NCBI RefSeq assembly: GCF_014654205.1
Contig: NZ_BNAW01000039.1
Span: 1-64,000 of the forward strand
Direction of reading: 5' to 3'
DNA: 64,000 bases
Source of the DNA: Amycolatopsis bullii
GTDB taxonomy: Bacteria > Actinomycetota > Actinomycetes > Mycobacteriales > Pseudonocardiaceae
Shown: positions 48,144 to 54,961 of the stretch, one piece after another
How the letters are laid out: each line of letters begins with the position of its first letter
How positions within the stretch are numbered: position 1 is the stretch's first letter
Notes under the pieces: generated by a model
Told to the model about the DNA's origin: nothing
Database searches by the model: none
What the model saw: only the letters and a program-made list of their open reading frames with translations
Position numbers and translations under genes: made by a program

Positions 48144-48629
48144 CTACCTCCCGGCCCGAGCCGAGTTGCCCCGGCTCCGGCGCGCTCGTGGTGCTCCCTG
48201 GGTGAAAGCGGCGGCGCCCGGCGGGCCACCGTGGTGCTGGTACTGCCGCCTCCGCTTGTGCTTCGGCAGCGGGCGCTCGGCCCGTACCCGGACGCGGCTG
48301 GCGCTGACCGCGCCCCCGGTGCCCGTGGTCACCTCTCTGGGGGTGTTCAGTTCGCGCCCGGCCATCGCGACCACGGTGCCCAGCGGGCGCTCGTGGCTGA
48401 TCTTGGACGTGAGCAGCCGGGTGATCACGATGGTGGCGACGAACGCCCACGCCGTCGAGAAGAACCCGAAACTCCACCCCACCCAGCGTTCGATGCCGAG
48501 CACGACGAAGAACGTCGGGATGCCGACGAGCCAGGCGACGTACCGGGCTCTCCAGGGAAAAGTCGCTTTCGGCGGGCCGAGCCACACGGCGTCGACCCGG
48601 TAGACCTCGTCATCAGTCCTGATGCGCAC
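48144..48629 (-). CDS. PrgI/TcpE-like two-TM membrane protein
   Basis: 161 residues. Two adjacent TM helices (about 30-50 and 57-77, AWLVGIPTFFVVLGIERWVG; FFSTAWAFVATIVITRLL) and a long, very basic cytoplasmic tail (LPKHKRRRQYQHH). PrgI/TcpE partners of VirB4 have the same two-helix plan. The GTG at 48629 is the first start after the pilin-like gene. It ends three bases before the VirB4 start. Confidence 0.72.
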   Translation of the reverse strand: MRIRTDDEVYRVDAVWLGPPKATFPWRARYVAWLVGIPTFFVVLGIERWVGWSFGFFSTAWAFVATIVITRLLTSKISHERPLGTVVAMAGRELNTPREVTTGTGGAVSASRVRVRAERPLPKHKRRRQYQHHGGPPGAAAFTQGAPRARRSRGNSARAGR

Positions 48630-48639
48630 GCCGTCCGCC

Positions 48640-48909
48640 TCAGCCCGTGAACAGGCCGGCGAGCCACTTGCCGACGTCCACACCCGCACCGCTGACCGCG
48701 AGGCCGATGATGGCGAGCGCGATGACCACGCCGGCGAGCCGTCGCATGACACCGGCGTTGTCGCCCTTGCCGCCGCCGAGCCAGAGGAGCAGGAGTGCGA
48801 CGGCCAGCAGCACGAGGGGGATGATGTTGTCGAGCAGCCACTGGCGCACGTTGCCCGTGCCCAGTTCGCCGCCGGCGGCCAGCGTGTCGAGGGTGGTCAA
48901 GGTCATCAT
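48640..48909 (-). CDS. Small two-TM protein, VirB2/TrbC-like pilin candidate
   Basis: 89 residues: a short polar N-terminus, then two hydrophobic helices (IIPLVLLAVALLLLWLG; VVIALAIIGLAVSGAG) separated by a short charged loop, ending VGKWLAGLFTG. This is the plan of VirB2/TrbC pilins and of TcpD-like proteins; sequence alone does not prove it. First gene of the operon. The ATG at 48909 has GGGAG seven bases upstream (a second ATG follows directly). Confidence 0.65.
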   Translation of the reverse strand: MMTLTTLDTLAAGGELGTGNVRQWLLDNIIPLVLLAVALLLLWLGGGKGDNAGVMRRLAGVVIALAIIGLAVSGAGVDVGKWLAGLFTG

Positions 48910-48972
48910 CGCGATACTCCCGGTGCGCGGTGGGGGCCGCGCGGCTCTGGCTCAGGCGGTGCTTCGAACAAC

Positions 48973-49002
48973 ATCATGGGGGCTACGAGGGGTAGTGGTC
49001 AA
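48973..49002 (-). promoter_or_regulatory. Candidate promoter of T4SS-like operon
   Basis: TTGACC (48997-49002), an 18-bp spacer and CATGAT (48973-48978) on the minus strand, giving a leader of about 57 bases to the first gene. The -10 is only moderate. Confidence 0.35.
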
Positions 49003-49165
49003 AGTGCGCAGCGTAGAGGCCGGCTGGCTTGTCAACCGGCGTGGTGCGGATGGCACGCGAAATCTCCACGCCCACCATCATCGCGGCAAGGGCCCTCGGG
49101 TTGAACCCCGGCCACCCATACTTCTCAGTGTGCTGACGAACTCACCCCATTGCCCGGGATTTGCT

Positions 49166-49188
49166 CACTGTGGGTACTGACACTGTGG
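49166..49188. repeat. Direct repeat CACTGTGG in operon upstream region
   Basis: CACTGTGG at 49166-49173 and 49181-49188, 15 bp apart, with a related inverted ACAGTG shortly after (49207-49212). It may be a regulator site for the T4SS-like operon. Confidence 0.35.
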
Positions 49189-49362
49189 CCGTTGTGCGGC
49201 CTGGAACAGTGTTGCATGACACGAACGGCCGCCGCCCGCGAGTCCGCTCTGTGACGGTGGTCGGCCGGTCGACGGCCATGTCGATCTTGACCGCGAGCGC
49301 TGTCCGTCACGGGGTGTCCGATACTTCACAACTTTTTCACTACATAGCGTGGTCTTGGCGGT

Positions 49363-50217
49363 TCACGGCCGCCCGAGCGCGAAAACGCCGTCCGGGAAAG
49401 CGCCGGCCTCGACGAGACGCCGGCTGAGGCCGCGGCACAGCTCCTCGAGCCGGGCGGTCCGCTCGGGGCCCAGGTGGTCCCACGGCGCCCGCGCGGCCGT
49501 CTCGGTGGCCACCTCGAGGCGGTCGCGCAGCGCGACACCCGCGTCGGTCAGCCCGCCGTCGGCGCCGAGGATGCCGCGGTCGGTCAGCCGGGTCTCGGCG
49601 GCGGCCCACTGCTCGTCGCTCCAGCCGCGGGTGAGCTTGGCGGCGGCGAGGTTGAACCCGCGTCCGGTCGCGCTGTGGGTGACGAGGGCTTCGAGCCCGC
49701 TGAGCCCTTCCAGGACGAGCGCGGCGATGTGCCCGTCACCCCGGTACTCGCGGAGCAGGGTGACGGCGTGCCAGAGCACGAGGTGCGGCTCGCCCGGCCA
49801 GGGCAGTCCGGCGTGCGCGGCGTAGAGCGGACGGCCTTCCCCGCGGCACCCGGCGGTGGCTTCCCGCGCGAGCTCGGCGGCTTCGGCGACCTCGTCGCTC
49901 TTGACGTGGTCGCCGAGCAGCCGGGTCAGCGCCTTGCCGGTGCCGTCGAAGCGGGCGTCGAGGACCTGCTCCGGCGTGGCGAGGGTCCAGGCGCGCGGGA
50001 TCGTCCGGGCGACGACCTCGGGGTTGAAGTTGTAGAAGGTGGCCGCGACGACCTCGGGCCCGACGGCCCCCATGGCCGCGGCCCGGCCCGCGAAGTACGG
50101 CATCCGCCCCGGCCGGAGCCCGGCGCCGGTGAGCGCGGCGTCGACTTCGGGCGCGAAGTACACGAAGGCGTGCAAGGAATCGAAAGCCGACTTGAACCGC
50201 TGCTCGTCACCCGCCAT
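49363..50217 (-). CDS. SCO6745-family protein (helix-turn-helix-like fold)
   Basis: 284 residues. Family features are an N-terminal LHAFVYFAPEVDAAL helix, the YFAGRAAAMGAVGPEVVAATFYNFNPEVV block, LLREYRGDGHIAALV and a C-terminal helical wing-like region (RLTDRGILGADGGLTDAG). Members are actinobacterial proteins of unknown role with a predicted winged-helix end; they may bind DNA or be enzymes. A TAGGGT box six bases before the ATG indicates a leaderless mRNA. It is upstream of the T4SS-like operon in the same direction but separated by 453 bp. Confidence 0.8.
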   Translation of the reverse strand: MAGDEQRFKSAFDSLHAFVYFAPEVDAALTGAGLRPGRMPYFAGRAAAMGAVGPEVVAATFYNFNPEVVARTIPRAWTLATPEQVLDARFDGTGKALTRLLGDHVKSDEVAEAAELAREATAGCRGEGRPLYAAHAGLPWPGEPHLVLWHAVTLLREYRGDGHIAALVLEGLSGLEALVTHSATGRGFNLAAAKLTRGWSDEQWAAAETRLTDRGILGADGGLTDAGVALRDRLEVATETAARAPWDHLGPERTARLEELCRGLSRRLVEAGAFPDGVFALGRP

Positions 50218-50223
50218 CCCCGC

Positions 50224-50229
50224 ACCCTA
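50224..50229 (-). promoter_or_regulatory. -10 box for leaderless SCO6745-family gene
   Basis: TAGGGT ends six bases before the ATG at 50217 on the minus strand, identical in sequence and spacing to the boxes of glnA2 and the RNB gene. Confidence 0.5.
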
Positions 50230-50270
50230 CTACCGGGTAACCACGCAACGGAACCACAATCGCGGCACCC

Positions 50271-50354
50271 GGAGGGTCGGCCTGCGCACCTGGAGAGTCG
50301 GCTTGCGTACCTGGAGAGTCGGCTTGCGTACCCGGAGGGTCGGTTGGTGTGCCG
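50271..50354. repeat. 21-bp tandem repeat, four units
   Basis: Units beginning GGAG(A/G)GTCGGC start at 50271, 50292, 50313 and 50334; the second and third are nearly identical, with small substitutions in the outer ones. It runs straight into the palindromic array with the same 21-bp period. Confidence 0.85.
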
Positions 50355-50359
50355 GAAGG

Positions 50360-50502
50360 GGCATCACGCGTGATCCAGGAGGCATCTCGCGTGACTGGGC
50401 GGGCATCGGGCGTGACTGGGCGGGCATCACGTCGATGCCCGCTCGATCACGCGTGATGCCCCGCCAAGCACGCGTGATGCCCCGTGGATCACGCGTGATG
50501 CC
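50360..50502. repeat. Head-to-head palindromic repeat array, 21-bp period
   Basis: Four forward units (GGCATC...CGTGA) start at 50360, 50381, 50402 and 50423, followed by three inverted units ending at 50460, 50481 and 50502. All are spaced 21 bp. The switch point forms GGCATC-ACGTC-GATGCC. The forward and inverted arms could pair as a long imperfect hairpin just beyond the 3' end of rnpB. Same unit as at 13821. Confidence 0.85.
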
Positions 50503-50516
50503 TCCCCGAGCACGGG

Positions 50517-50922
50517 TGGGCGGACGAGCCGGCATGTAAGCCGGATCCTGTTCCCCGGTCGCCTTGCGGCTCGCGGGGCGGCGGCCATCCATCTCGGCCT
50601 GCCGTCGCCGGCAGGCTCCAGCGGCCTACCCGCAGGCTCGGACGGGCCGTCCTCGAACGCCTGCGCAGGAGCCCGGGGGCTCCCTCTTGGCCTTGCTCCG
50701 GGTGGGGTTTACCTAGCCGTCCCGGTCACCCGGGACGCTGGTGGTCTCTTACACCACCGTTTCACCCTTACCCCCGCCGGAAGCGGGGGCGGTCTGTTTT
50801 CTGTGGCACTTTCCCGCGGGTCACCCCGGGTTGCCGTTAGCAACCACCCTGCCCTGCGGAGTCCGGACTTTCCTCGAGCCGGTCACCCGGCTCGCGACCG
50901 CCCTGCCAGCTCGTCCGCAGGC
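50517..50922 (-). ncRNA. rnpB: RNase P RNA
   Basis: About 405 bases. The minus strand has the universal GAGGAAAGTCCGGACTCC (50858-50875), the P1 helix arms (GCGGACGAGC near 50910-50920 with GCTCGTCCGC near 50519-50530) and the terminal CCGGCTTACATGCCGG hairpin region (50529-50544). It is a type A, actinobacterial-like RNase P RNA, the ribozyme that trims tRNA 5' ends. Ends are set by P1 and are accurate to a few bases. Confidence 0.97.
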
Positions 50923-50925
50923 TGG

Positions 50926-50931
50926 ATCGTA
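50926..50931 (-). promoter_or_regulatory. -10 box for rnpB
   Basis: TACGAT on the minus strand, a few bases before the P1 5' end. No clear -35 is visible; the upstream sequence is the 3' end of the reductase gene. Confidence 0.45.
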
Positions 50932-50933
50932 GC

Positions 50934-52169
50934 TCAGTGACCGGCCACCGCCCCGGTGCGGTGGCGCGGCCGGACCTCGGGCGGCGGCTCGGCGGGCGCC
51001 GGGTGCTGGCGGGCCAGCTCCGCGGTCCAGTGGAGGACGGCGGCCGGGCTGTCGAGACCGATCAGGCCGACGAGCCGGCCTTGGCGGACGAAGCCGGTGA
51101 TCGGCCGGGTGCCCGGGACCGGCGACTCCAGCAGCACGGTGTCGGTCGCCAGTGCCGGGCGGCCGGCGACCTGGATCCGGACGCCGTGCTGCTCGGACCA
51201 GTACCGCGGCACCGGCGTGTAGGCCGGCGAGCCCTGGGGGCCGGCGAGCAGGTTCTGGGCGGCGGCCCGGCTCATCTCCACGGCGTTGAGCCAGTGCTCC
51301 TCCCGCTGCGGAGTGGGGTCGAAGCGGAGGTTGGGCCAGCGGGCGACGTCACCCGCCGCGACGATCGTCGACGAGCCGACGACGTGGCAGGTGGGTCCGC
51401 AGACGACGCCGTCGTCGAGCGGCAGCTTGGCGCCGCGCAGCCAGGACACCGCCGGGACGCTGCCCACGGCGACGACCACGCAGGCGACCTCGAGGGCGCG
51501 GCCGTCGGCGAACTCGAGGCCGACGTGCGTGCGCGCGGGCCGCCAGCGGCGGATGGTGGTGCCGAGTTCGAGGTGGACGCCGCGGGCGGTGTGCAGCGCC
51601 GTGAGCCAGTCGCCGATGTCGGGCCCGAGGACGTCGGCGAGCAGCGACCTCTCGCGTCCGAAGAGGACCACCTCGCGGTTCATCTCGCGCAGGCTGGAGG
51701 CGACTTCGCAGCCGATGAAGCCGTCGCCGATGACGGCGACCGGGCCGGGGTTGGTGCCGAGGGCGCGCTGGAGGGCGATCGTGTCGGCGAGGGTGCGGAC
51801 GACGACCACGCGCGGGTGGCCGTGCGGCGCGCCCGGCAGGCGGCGCGGTTCGACGCCGGTGGCGATGATCAGGCCGTCGTAGTGCAGTTCCTCGTCGCGC
51901 AGGTGCACGACCTGCCGGTTCGGCGAGAGCCCGGTGACCGGCGTGCCGAAGCGCCATTCGGCGTCGACTTCGAGGGGGTCGGCGAGCAGCGTGTCGGCGC
52001 GGCTGACCGCGCCGACGAGCAGCTGCTTGGACAGCGCCGGGCGGTGGTAGGCGATGTCGGGTTCGGCGCCGAGGACGACGACTTCGCCGTCGAACCCGAG
52101 TTCGCGCAGCCGTTCGGCCGCGCGCAGGCCGGCCAGGCCGGCTCCGGCGATGACGATGCGTTCGCTCAT
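50934..52169 (-). CDS. FAD-dependent ferredoxin reductase
   Basis: 411 residues of the rubredoxin/ferredoxin reductase type: FAD-binding GAGLAGLRAAERLRELG, HRPALSKQLL, the NAD-binding GDGFIGCEVASSLRE, and the ATGVEPRRLPG and AAGDVARWPN motifs. It passes electrons from NAD(P)H to an iron-sulfur protein. The ATG overlaps the stop of the cytochrome b-ferredoxin gene (ATGA), so the fused ferredoxin is the likely partner. Its 3' end abuts the rnpB promoter. Confidence 0.92.
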   Translation of the reverse strand: MSERIVIAGAGLAGLRAAERLRELGFDGEVVVLGAEPDIAYHRPALSKQLLVGAVSRADTLLADPLEVDAEWRFGTPVTGLSPNRQVVHLRDEELHYDGLIIATGVEPRRLPGAPHGHPRVVVVRTLADTIALQRALGTNPGPVAVIGDGFIGCEVASSLREMNREVVLFGRERSLLADVLGPDIGDWLTALHTARGVHLELGTTIRRWRPARTHVGLEFADGRALEVACVVVAVGSVPAVSWLRGAKLPLDDGVVCGPTCHVVGSSTIVAAGDVARWPNLRFDPTPQREEHWLNAVEMSRAAAQNLLAGPQGSPAYTPVPRYWSEQHGVRIQVAGRPALATDTVLLESPVPGTRPITGFVRQGRLVGLIGLDSPAAVLHWTAELARQHPAPAEPPPEVRPRHRTGAVAGH

Positions 52170-52978
52170 CGGGTGGCTCCCAACAGGTGGATGGCTCTCA
52201 TGGGGCAGGCGCGCGCGGCGGCCTGGACGTGCGGGACGAGCTGGGCACCCGGGCGCTTCTCGTAGGCGAGCTGCCCGTCCTGGCCGAGCTGGAAGACCTG
52301 GGGCGCCTCCGACTGGCAGACCCCGTAGGCGTGGCAGCGCTGGCTGTCGACGTCGACGCGCACGGTGGCCGGTTCCGGGTCGTCCCCGGGTGGCGGCGGC
52401 GTGACGAGCCCCGCGCGGGCCAGCACCGCGGCGGGCAGCACCCGCAGGACCGACAGCAGGACCGGCGGGGCGAGCAGCGTGAGGCCGGCGAGCCAGACGA
52501 CGGCGAGGTGCCCGCTGGAGATGGCGCCGAGCCAGGCGTGCGCGGCGAGCAGGCCGATGGCGAGGTAGCCCACCTGGTGGAAGCGCAGCCAGCGGCCCGG
52601 CCCGGCGCCGCGGCGCAACCCCGCCGTCACCGACACCGCGATGACGAGCTCGAGGCCCGCGATGCCCAGCGCGTGCCGCGGGGTGCCGTCGTAGAAGGGC
52701 AGGAGCAGGTCGGCGACGCCGAACGGGTCGTCCTCCAGGAAGAGGAAGGTCAGCCCGTGCAGGGTGCCGGTGGCCAGGGTGAACGCGGCGAGCACGACGT
52801 GCCCGGTGCGGATCGCGTCCTGGCCGCTGAACCGGCGGACCCAACCGGTGGCGGCCAGGACGCCCCAGCACAGCGTCAGGCACATGCAGAGGTAGGTGAG
52901 GCGGCCGGAGAGCGCGGCGGCCTCGGCAATCCCGGTGTCGTGCGGCGACACCGTGATCAGCGCGGCGGACGGGGACAT
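52166..52978 (-). CDS. Cytochrome b-type membrane domain fused to a 3Fe-4S-like ferredoxin
   Basis: 270 residues. Residues about 25-190 form six TM helices with conserved-looking histidines (H60, H74, H134, H147) of the ferric-reductase-like transmembrane type. Residues 205-270 are a ferredoxin with Cys215, Cys221 and Cys258 followed by Pro (CHAYGVC...CP), the three-Cys pattern of actinobacterial [3Fe-4S] P450-type ferredoxins. The fusion would let a cytosolic reductase drive electrons to membrane haem. The partner reductase is the next gene. Acceptor unknown. Confidence 0.85.
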   Translation of the reverse strand: MSPSAALITVSPHDTGIAEAAALSGRLTYLCMCLTLCWGVLAATGWVRRFSGQDAIRTGHVVLAAFTLATGTLHGLTFLFLEDDPFGVADLLLPFYDGTPRHALGIAGLELVIAVSVTAGLRRGAGPGRWLRFHQVGYLAIGLLAAHAWLGAISSGHLAVVWLAGLTLLAPPVLLSVLRVLPAAVLARAGLVTPPPPGDDPEPATVRVDVDSQRCHAYGVCQSEAPQVFQLGQDGQLAYEKRPGAQLVPHVQAAARACPMRAIHLLGATR

Positions 52979-52985
52979 GGGGCGG

Positions 52986-53654
52986 CTACCTCCGGGTGCG
53001 CGGCTGGGGCCTGCCGGGGGTTCCGAGCAGGCGGAGCAGGCCGAACGTGGCGACGGCGGCGAGGGCCACGAGAACGGCGCCGGCGGCGATCGCCCCGCCG
53101 CCGAGGGTGTCGTCCTCAGTGGCGGAGACGAGCAGGGACGTGGTCTCGGCGAGCCCGGTGCTCTCCAGGAGCGTCAGGTGCCCGAGCGAGGTGTCGACGG
53201 CGGTCTGGGCGAACGCGCGGACGTCGTCGTCGCGGGTGCCCGCGCGGACGTCGGAGGCGAGCCCGAAGAGCGTCCCGTACTCGGCGCGGAGGCGGTTCAC
53301 ATAGGCGCGGTCGAAACTGTCGCCGGAGTCGGCGGCGATCTCGTCGGCCCAGCCGCGCTCCTGGTCGGTCGGCTCCCCCGGCAGGGTGACCGCGAGCCGG
53401 TCGGCGACCGCGCGCAGGGCGACGTCGAGACGGGCCTGGTCGTCGGCGATGCGGACGGCGACGGCACGCACGCGCCGGTTGGTGGCCCGGTCGACGGCGA
53501 GCCTGCTCGACGGCACGGCCCACAGCGTGTGCTGCTTGAGCCGGGTCAGCAGGGCGCGGTCGGTCTGCTGCAGTTCCCCGGCCGACGCCGGCACGGCACA
53601 GCCCAGCGCCAGCGCGGTCGCAGCGGCCAGCAACGCCACCAATCGGAGCGGCAT
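52986..53654 (-). CDS. DUF4142-like exported protein
   Basis: 222 residues. Signal peptide (residues 1 to about 25), then a helical domain of DUF4142/ferritin-like type (LQQTDRALLTRLKQHTLWAVP; AVAVRIADDQARLDVALRAVAD), and a C-terminal TM helix (AIAAGAVLVALAAVATFGLL) that should anchor it outside. The family's role is unknown. It is first in a leftward group with the cytochrome-ferredoxin and reductase genes. A perfect Crp-type site lies 87 bp upstream. Confidence 0.75.
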   Translation of the reverse strand: MPLRLVALLAAATALALGCAVPASAGELQQTDRALLTRLKQHTLWAVPSSRLAVDRATNRRVRAVAVRIADDQARLDVALRAVADRLAVTLPGEPTDQERGWADEIAADSGDSFDRAYVNRLRAEYGTLFGLASDVRAGTRDDDVRAFAQTAVDTSLGHLTLLESTGLAETTSLLVSATEDDTLGGGAIAAGAVLVALAAVATFGLLRLLGTPGRPQPRTRR

Positions 53655-53740
53655 CCCCGTTGTCCCTTCGCGAAGAAGTCCTCACCTCCTGGTACGGGGA
53701 GAACGCGCGATCCGGTTCTCGCCGTCACCTTTTAGTGACC

Positions 53741-53756
53741 TGTGACCTGCATCACA
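53741..53756. promoter_or_regulatory. Crp/GlxR-type operator
   Basis: TGTGACCTGCATCACA is a perfect match to the cAMP-receptor consensus TGTGA-N6-TCACA. It lies in the 248-bp divergent region, 87 bp before the DUF4142 gene and 147 bp before the sigma-factor gene. It may act on either. Confidence 0.6.
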
Positions 53757-53902
53757 AGACACATTGTGAACCGGTCTGCGGCCACCCGTGCGGAGGCGCC
53801 GCCGAATTAAGTCGGGAAACTAATGCATATGGCCTATTAAGTGTTTTTGCGCTACGCTCCGATGACCCCACGGTCCGCCAGTCAGGTGAGGTTGCGAGCT
53901 TT

Positions 53903-54481
53903 ATGGAAGCACTGGGAAGAGAAGGTCGCGGCCACGTCGGCTACGCGTCGTCCGCAACCGCGGTCGACACCGGCCCCGCCACCGGAGACGATCTCGTCCC
54001 GCTGCTCTACAAGGACTTCCGCGCCACCCTGTTTGCGCAGGTCATGAGCCTGACGAACCATGACCGGCAGTGGACCGAAGACGTGGTGCAGGAGACCATG
54101 ATCCGGGCCTGGCAGCACTCCGACACGCTCGAGCGCGAGCCCGGAATGCTGCGCGGATGGCTGCTCACCGTGGCCCGGCGGATCGTCATCGACGGCTGGA
54201 GGAATCGCCGCGTCCGCCCGCAGGAGGTCGCTCTGGAGATCCCGGAAAACGCCGAGTCCACGGACCGCACGGACAGCTCGTTAGCCGCGCTAACGATTAC
54301 TCGGGCATTGCGGGAACTGGACGCCAAATATCAGTCGGTCATCTACGAGACGTATCTCGCGGGAAACACCGTTCGGCAGGCTGCGGAAATTCTCGGAATT
54401 CCGGAGGGAACCGTCAAATCGCGGTTGTACACGGCGATGCGGCAATTGCGGAAGGCGCTCGGGGAAGTGACGATCCGATGA
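53903..54481 (+). CDS. ECF-family sigma factor
   Basis: 192 residues. Sigma region 2 (LVPLLYKDFRATLFAQVMSL; DVVQETMIRAWQH; RGWLLTVARRIVIDGWR) and region 4 (YQSVIYETYLAGNTVRQAAE, GIPEGTVKSRLYTAMRQLRK). It directs RNA polymerase to a small regulon when released from its anti-sigma partner. I chose the ATG at 53903; the frame upstream lacks sigma sequence. Base composition of the upstream region is more AT-rich than the surroundings. Stop overlaps the anti-sigma start (ATGA). Confidence 0.93.
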   Translation: MEALGREGRGHVGYASSATAVDTGPATGDDLVPLLYKDFRATLFAQVMSLTNHDRQWTEDVVQETMIRAWQHSDTLEREPGMLRGWLLTVARRIVIDGWRNRRVRPQEVALEIPENAESTDRTDSSLAALTITRALRELDAKYQSVIYETYLAGNTVRQAAEILGIPEGTVKSRLYTAMRQLRKALGEVTIR

Positions 54482-54945
54482 GCGGGCGGAAGGGGGAGGC
54501 CGCGGCCTACGGGCTCGGCGTCCACGACGATCCGGAGGAGTTCGAAGCCCACCTGCGGGGCTGCGCCCGCTGCCGGGGCCGGGTCGCCGGGTTCACCCCG
54601 GTGGCCGGCGCATTGGCCGAGGCGGTGCGGCTCGGCTACCTGCCGCCGGGCGACGGGGCGGCCCGGCGCCGGAAGTCGGCCGGGGCGGCGGCCCTGCGGG
54701 GTCCTGCGGCCGGCCCGCTCCTGCTGCTCGCGCTGGGCGTGGCCGCAACGACTCTTGCGGGGGTCCGGGTGGCGGAGCCCCCGGCCCGCGGCGAAGCCGC
54801 GGATGCCATGGCCTTCTGCGGGCACCGGCCGGCTGTCGGGAAGATCCGGTTCGCAACCGCTGCGTCCATCGTCTCCCCTGGTCAGGTCGTTGCCGGTACC
54901 GGCAGCGGACCTCGGTCACTCCCGTGGTCGGCCGGTTTCCAGTAG
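54478..54945 (+). CDS. Short anti-sigma factor (zinc-binding ZAS type)
   Basis: 155 residues. The ZAS-type motif HLRGCARC (His-x3-Cys-x2-Cys, near 30-37) follows an Asp/Glu-rich helix. One TM helix is at about 80-100. Beyond it there is no RskA-like domain: the coding sequence runs into a dispersed hairpin repeat (54759-54805) and then an unrelated 45-residue tail. Usual anti-sigma factors of this type have a further extracytoplasmic domain, so this one appears shortened. Start overlaps the sigma stop. Confidence 0.7.
   Translation: MSGRKGEAAAYGLGVHDDPEEFEAHLRGCARCRGRVAGFTPVAGALAEAVRLGYLPPGDGAARRRKSAGAAALRGPAAGPLLLLALGVAATTLAGVRVAEPPARGEAADAMAFCGHRPAVGKIRFATAASIVSPGQVVAGTGSGPRSLPWSAGFQ
54759..54805. 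repeat. Double-hairpin dispersed repeat, copy 2 (within anti-sigma gene)
   Basis: Same element as 25775-25822. The second hairpin is CCGCGGC-GAA-GCCGCGG (54786-54802): relative to copy 1 a G-C pair has become C-G on both arms, keeping the stem. It starts right after the anti-sigma TM helix. Confidence 0.8.
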
Positions 54946-54961
54946 TCTGCCCCAACCCAAC

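Larger units (their letters stand above)
48910..49362. other. 453-bp gene-free region upstream of T4SS-like operon
   Basis: No credible coding frame. It holds a candidate promoter (48973-49002), a further isolated TTGACA on the minus strand at 49030-49035, and a direct repeat (49166-49188). No tRNA, integrase site or insertion-sequence end is seen. Confidence 0.6.

Noticed and set aside
38428..48909. Integrative conjugative element or plasmid insertion
   Set aside because: No integrase, relaxase, replication gene, tRNA border or flanking direct repeats are visible, and base composition matches the neighbours.
50271..50502. CRISPR array
   Set aside because: The units are only 21 bp with no unique spacers, half are inverted, and no cas genes are present.
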